Below are positions 60,358-64,000 of a DNA stretch of 64,000 nucleotides, piece by piece. The notes below the pieces were generated by a model. That model was not told the origin of the DNA. It searched no databases and was given only the letters and a program-made list of their open reading frames with translations. Position numbers and translations under genes: made by a program. Source of the DNA: Caulobacter vibrioides (GTDB lineage Bacteria > Pseudomonadota > Alphaproteobacteria > Caulobacterales > Caulobacteraceae); contig NZ_CP023315.3 of the NCBI RefSeq assembly GCF_002310375.3, forward strand, positions 3,348,001-3,412,000. The letters are read 5' to 3'. Position 1 is the stretch's first letter; every line of letters starts with the position of its first letter.

Positions 60358-61737
60358 ATGAGCTCCACCCCCGCCCCCGCGCGCCTGGTCGACAAGGCCC
60401 TCGTCCCGCGTTTCGCCTTGCTGTGCCTGGGCATCTGGCTGAACGCCGCCGACACCCTGGTGACGGCGACGATCATGCCCAGCGTGGCCAAGGAGATCGG
60501 CGGCTACCAGTATTTCGGCTGGTCGGTGGCGGCCTATCTGACCGGCTCGATCGTGGCCGGGGCGTGCTCGGGCAAGCTGTCGATCGCCATGGGCCTGCGC
60601 GCGGCGACGGCGATCAGCGGTCTCGTCTATGCGATCGGCTGCGCCATGAGCGCGCTGGCGCCGGAGTTCATCACCTTCATCGTCGGACGCCTGGTCCAAG
60701 GCCTGGGCGCCGGGGCCGTGGTGGCCCTTTGCTATGTGGCCATCAGCGCCCTGTTCCCGCAGAACCTGTGGCCGCGCGTCTATGGCGCGATCGCGGGGGT
60801 CTGGGGGGCGGCGACCTTGCTGGGCCCGGCGCTGGGCGGCCTGTTCGCCGCCGTGGGCTTCTGGCGCGGCGTGTTCTGGATGTTCGTGGTCCAGGCGGTG
60901 ATCTTCGTCGGCGCGGTGATGGTCATGTTGCCCGGCGGCAAGCGCGAGGAAGGCGGCGGCCGGATCCCGAGCCTGCAGCTGGCCTTGCTGGTGATCGGCG
61001 TCAGCCTGATCGGCGGCGCCGGCGTCGTCGCCTCGCCGCGCCTGGCCGTGATCCTGGCGATCGGCGGGGTGATCGGCATGGTCGCCATGCTGGCCGCCAA
61101 CACCCGCACCCAAGACCGCCTTCTGCCCAAATCCGCCGCCGACCTGCGCACCGCCACGGGGCTTGGGCTGTTGACCATCTTCGCCTGCGAGGCGGCGGTG
61201 ATCGGCTTCACCGTCTATGGCCCCGCCTTCATCCAGGCCCGCCACGACGCCTCGCCCCTGCTCGCAGGCTATGTCACCGGAGCGATCGCAGCCGGCTGGA
61301 CCGCCTGCGCTCTGATCTTCGGTCACGTGCCTGCGCAAAAGGACGGCCGCTTCGTGCGCCTGGGCGCCGGCGTGATCGCCCTGGGCGCGGCGCTCAGCGC
61401 CTTTGCCGTGCCGCGCGGGAACCTGGTTGAGACCTCGCTGGCCTTTGTGGTGCTGGGCGCGGGCTTTGGCCTCTGCCACGCCTTCATCGCCCGCCGCACC
61501 ATCGCCGGCGCACCAGCCGAGGAACAGGCCATGGCCTCCGGCGCGGTGCCGACCTCGCAACTGATCGGCGGCGCCGTCGGCTCGGCCGGCGCCGGGGCCA
61601 TGGCCAACGTGCTGGGCTTTGGCCACCACGGCATCGACGCGGCGCTGGCGACCAGCCACGGCGTCCTGCTGTTCGGCGCCTTCCTGCCGCTGGCCCTGAT
61701 CGGCTTCGCGGCCGCCTGGCGGCTGGGGCGGGGTTAG
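60358..61737 (+). CDS. Major facilitator superfamily transporter (DHA2-like)
   Basis: A 459-residue membrane transporter of 12-14 helices. It starts FALLCLGIWLNAADTLVTAT, followed by MPSVAKEIGGYQYFGWSVAAYL, which matches the DHA2 drug-proton antiporter pattern, and has the conserved GRLVQGLGAGAVVAL and GPALGGLFA. ATG 60358 is used; GTG 60349 (closer to AAAAGGG) is an alternative. It converges with hepT, overlapping by four bases at the stop codons. Confidence 0.85.
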   Translation: MSSTPAPARLVDKALVPRFALLCLGIWLNAADTLVTATIMPSVAKEIGGYQYFGWSVAAYLTGSIVAGACSGKLSIAMGLRAATAISGLVYAIGCAMSALAPEFITFIVGRLVQGLGAGAVVALCYVAISALFPQNLWPRVYGAIAGVWGAATLLGPALGGLFAAVGFWRGVFWMFVVQAVIFVGAVMVMLPGGKREEGGGRIPSLQLALLVIGVSLIGGAGVVASPRLAVILAIGGVIGMVAMLAANTRTQDRLLPKSAADLRTATGLGLLTIFACEAAVIGFTVYGPAFIQARHDASPLLAGYVTGAIAAGWTACALIFGHVPAQKDGRFVRLGAGVIALGAALSAFAVPRGNLVETSLAFVVLGAGFGLCHAFIARRTIAGAPAEEQAMASGAVPTSQLIGGAVGSAGAGAMANVLGFGHHGIDAALATSHGVLLFGAFLPLALIGFAAAWRLGRG

Positions 61738-62090
61738 GGGTTCCGGACCTCCGCCAGCATCGGCGCGATCACAGCTTCCAAGGCGTCCAGGCGCGTCGTC
61801 GCGATGTCCCAGACGATCTTGGCGTCCAGTTCCGGATAGCCATGGGCGACCAGATTACGCACCGCAACCATGCTCCTCCAGGGCAGGGCGCCAAGGCGAT
61901 CCTTCAAGCGATCCGGCAGACGTCCTATGGACTCGCCGATGACCAGAACGTTCATCGACACGGCGTCGAACAGCATCGCCTCGCCTTCGAACCGGGCGAA
62001 ATCGGCGCCCGAAACGTAAGACCGAATGCGCTCGATAGCTTGCAGGATATCGTCCAAGCGAAGCTCGGCGTCCCGCTCGCTCTTAAGCAT
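61734..62090 (-). CDS. hepT: HepT-like ribonuclease toxin (DUF86)
   Basis: A 118-residue helical HEPN-type toxin. It starts MLKSERDAELRLDDILQAIER. The RNase motif R-x4-H-x-Y reads RNLVAHGY, with Arg78, His83 and Tyr85. ATG 62090 lies within the end of the mntA gene, giving an eight-base overlap and coupled translation. In this system the MntA partner inactivates HepT by adding AMP to the Tyr of the motif. The stop overlaps the MFS stop on the other strand. Confidence 0.88.
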   Translation of the reverse strand: MLKSERDAELRLDDILQAIERIRSYVSGADFARFEGEAMLFDAVSMNVLVIGESIGRLPDRLKDRLGALPWRSMVAVRNLVAHGYPELDAKIVWDIATTRLDALEAVIAPMLAEVRNP

Positions 62091-62373
62091 AGGCAACTTC
62101 GCGCAGCACCCGGTCTCGCACGAGCCGGTGCAGGCCATCAGGCGTCACAAGGTCGATATCGCTGGCCAGCACATTGGCCAAGTCACCCTGCAACCGGAAA
62201 AAGTCCAAGCCTGGGTGCTTTTCTGGCGCGAACTCGACCAGCACGTCCACGTCGCTGTCCGGCCCCGCCTCGCCGCGCGCCGTCGAGCCGAACACCCCCA
62301 CCCGCGCCACGCCGTAGCGGTCGAGCAGCGGCTTGGCCGCGCGCAGTTTGGTGAGGGCCTCGTCGAGGGTCAT
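62083..62373 (-). CDS. mntA: MntA-like nucleotidyltransferase antitoxin
   Basis: A 96-residue minimal nucleotidyltransferase. The catalytic G-S-x10-D-x-D motif reads GSTARGEAGPDSDVD, with Ser30, Asp41 and Asp43 intact. It is predicted to AMPylate HepT and neutralise it. A short basic/hydrophobic C-terminus (DRVLREVAYA) overlaps the hepT start. MntA first, HepT second is the usual gene order, so the pair is a complete type VII-like toxin-antitoxin system. Confidence 0.88.
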   Translation of the reverse strand: MTLDEALTKLRAAKPLLDRYGVARVGVFGSTARGEAGPDSDVDVLVEFAPEKHPGLDFFRLQGDLANVLASDIDLVTPDGLHRLVRDRVLREVAYA

Positions 62374-62400
62374 GGGGTGATTATAGCACGAAAAGCCCCG

Positions 62401-63162
62401 TCAGCCGTAGGTCCCGACCTTGCTGACATCGGGCAGGTCCGTCGCACCCCGGATCGGCAGGACGACGCCATTGGACGTCCAGGGCTCGATCGGCAGGTCG
62501 GGCTGAACCGCGCGCAGGGCGGCCAGAGCCTCGTTCGGAAACAGTCCCGTCGGCGCCAGCGGCGCGGTCAGCAAGGCGCTACGTCCCGCCGCCTGCGCGG
62601 CGGCGTCGGTCAGAACCAGGCGAAGCTCGCGCGGCCCGCCGGGCTGGACGGCGAAGGCGATCTCGTCCCAACTGTAGGTCCGCCGCCAAGCCTGCGCGAA
62701 GACGCCCGCCTCACTGACCCGAAGCTCGACCCTTGCACGCCAGATTTGCAGAGTGTTGCGGATGGCCAGCGCGCTCAGAAGCAGCGTGACCGCCACGAGG
62801 CCGACGAACCGCGGCAGGTCCGCCATTGTCCAAAGGCTCCACCCTGTCTGGCCCGCCCAGATGAGGAGCACGATCATACACGGGAACGGCAGCAACAACC
62901 GTAGCCGCGCGGCGCGGGCCGTCCTCCATTCGCCCCGCGTAGGGGCGTTGAAGCGGCCGAGCAACCGCTCCAACCAGTCTTGTGACAGTAGCCAACCAGC
63001 CCCGATCATGATGAGGATCGCCCAGCCGAAACTGGGTCCGCCATCGTCGCTGACCGGCTGACTTGTCCAGCGACAAAACAGCACCAGCCCGAGCACCGAC
63101 CCATAGAAGGCGTAGGTCCGGGCCTTCATCAGCATCTCAGGCGAGAACAGAGGGCGGATCAT
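62401..63162 (-). CDS. Membrane protein of unknown function
   Basis: A 253-residue protein with four hydrophobic helices in two pairs (about 19-33 and 46-58, then 92-106 and 117-133), then a soluble C-terminal domain of about 115 residues beginning RVELRVSEAGVFAQAWRRTYS, which resembles a PH-like or YcxB-like domain. I recognise no family. It has no clear operon partners: mntA starts 27 bases downstream and a mutase gene ends 31 bases upstream. Confidence 0.7.
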   Translation of the reverse strand: MIRPLFSPEMLMKARTYAFYGSVLGLVLFCRWTSQPVSDDGGPSFGWAILIMIGAGWLLSQDWLERLLGRFNAPTRGEWRTARAARLRLLLPFPCMIVLLIWAGQTGWSLWTMADLPRFVGLVAVTLLLSALAIRNTLQIWRARVELRVSEAGVFAQAWRRTYSWDEIAFAVQPGGPRELRLVLTDAAAQAAGRSALLTAPLAPTGLFPNEALAALRAVQPDLPIEPWTSNGVVLPIRGATDLPDVSKVGTYG

Positions 63163-63193
63163 GTATTCAATCTAAACGCGCATTGCGCCGATG

Positions 63194-64000
63194 TCACGCC
63201 TGCGCCAGCGCCGTCGCCTCCACCAGCTTCACGACGTCGCCCATGATCTGCGTGATCTTGAAGTCCTTGGGCGTGTAGATCCGCGCCACGCCCATCTGTT
63301 TCAGGATCAGGGCGTCCTCGGGCGGGATGATGCCGCCGGCGACGACGGGGATATCGCCCAGCCCCTCAACCCGCATCACCCGGATCACCTCCTGCACCAA
63401 ATCAAGGTGCGAGCCCGACAGGATCGACAGGCCCACGACGTGGGCGCGGCTTTCCTTGGCGCGGCGGACGATCTCTTCGGGCGTCGAGCGGATGCCGTCA
63501 TAGACGACCTCCATGCCGCAGGCGCGGGCGCGGGTGGCGATCTGCTCGGCGCCGTTGGAGTGGCCGTCCAGGCCCGGCTTGCCCACGAGATAGGTCAGCG
63601 TGCGGCCCAGCAGTTGCGAGACCCGCTCGACCTCGCGCTTCACCGCCTCGACGTCCTCGGCCTCGTTGGTCGAGACCACGACGGCGACCCCGGTCGGGCC
63701 GCGATACTCGCCGAACACCTCGCGCAGGGCGCCGGACCATTCGCCGGTGGTGACGCCGGCCTTGGCGGCGGCGATCGAGGGCTCCATGACGTTGCGCCCC
63801 TCGCGGGCGGCGGCCTTGAGATCGGCCAGGGCGGCCTCGACCGCGACGGCGTCGCGGGCCTCGCGCCAGGCCTTGATGCGGGCCACGACCTCGGCCTCCA
63901 GGCGCGGATCGACGGTCTCGATCGCGCTCTCACCGGCCGAAAGGGGCGAGGCCTCGGTGTCGGTCCAGCGGTTGACGCCGACCACGGTCATCTCGCCGGT
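63194..64000 (-). CDS. B12-dependent acyl-CoA mutase, C-terminal part (gene cut by window end)
   Basis: The frame remains open to the window edge; ATG 63991 is internal, in the motif GEMTVVGVNRW. The visible 268 residues are the end of the barrel domain, a linker, and a cobalamin-binding Rossmann domain with the cobalt-ligand motif D-x-H-x2-G (LDGHSNG), GMEVVYDGIRSTPEEIV, and GGIIPPED. The family is methylmalonyl-CoA or ethylmalonyl-CoA mutase. The linker and the wording of the B12 domain suggest the ethylmalonyl type, but the substrate-determining part lies outside the window. It would rearrange a branched acyl-CoA in C2/C3 assimilation. Confidence 0.88.
   Translation of the reverse strand, partial: TGEMTVVGVNRWTDTEASPLSAGESAIETVDPRLEAEVVARIKAWREARDAVAVEAALADLKAAAREGRNVMEPSIAAAKAGVTTGEWSGALREVFGEYRGPTGVAVVVSTNEAEDVEAVKREVERVSQLLGRTLTYLVGKPGLDGHSNGAEQIATRARACGMEVVYDGIRSTPEEIVRRAKESRAHVVGLSILSGSHLDLVQEVIRVMRVEGLGDIPVVAGGIIPPEDALILKQMGVARIYTPKDFKITQIMGDVVKLVEATALAQA

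Overview
The window is a stretch of GC-rich alphaproteobacterial chromosome that I assign to Caulobacter. The gene content supports this: a CpdR-type single-domain receiver, FixL/FixJ/FixT/FixK oxygen-response genes beside a cytochrome bd oxidase locus, a motA gene without a motB partner, an S-layer-protease-like M10 metalloprotease whose C-terminus resembles the RsaA surface anchor, Oar-like TonB-dependent receptors, and several families of long palindromic intergenic repeats. No phage, insertion sequence, CRISPR array or rRNA operon is visible. Both ends cut through genes: an RND efflux pump on the left and a B12-dependent acyl-CoA mutase on the right. All assignments come from reading motifs; no database search was run.

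0-10.7 kb: an enzyme-rich, probably catabolic stretch (RND pump end, SGNH hydrolase, sorbosone-dehydrogenase-like lipoprotein, carotenoid oxygenase family enzyme, flavin monooxygenase, TetR regulator, HSL-type esterase, quinone oxidoreductase). Nearly every gap carries a long inverted repeat. 10.8-14.2 kb: the rpmH-rnpA-yidC-engB housekeeping cluster, with a terminator-like hairpin directly before rnpA.

14.4-30.4 kb: an ASCH-type protein and a CheW, then an oxygen module: cydX-cydB-cydA and divergent cydD-cydC around a perfect FNR/FixK box, a 33-residue membrane-protein gene with its own FixK-like box, fixL-fixJ, an LptF/G-type permease, two opposed glycosyltransferases with a membrane protein, then fixT and fixK diverging from a third FixK-like box. 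FixL would sense O2 through heme and phosphorylate FixJ. FixJ would induce FixK and FixT. FixT would feed back on FixL, and FixK would act at the boxes on the high-affinity oxidase, its assembly exporter and the small membrane gene.

30.4-45.6 kb: MFS transporter, motA, Ala-rich lipoprotein, mnmC, a possible structured RNA, an OmpA-family porin, the sapA-like protease, an AbgT-type transporter, tRNA-Val(GAC), cpdR, N-formylglutamate amidohydrolase, a TonB-C protein, a candidate minus-strand small RNA, and typA.

45.6-64 kb: signalling and envelope genes (GGDEF-EAL protein, large TonB-dependent receptor, aminotransferase, orphan receiver, soluble double-PAS chemoreceptor, TPR-type hybrid kinase), then an SDR, two small stress-type domains, an MFS transporter, an MntA/HepT toxin-antitoxin pair, a membrane protein and the mutase C-terminus.
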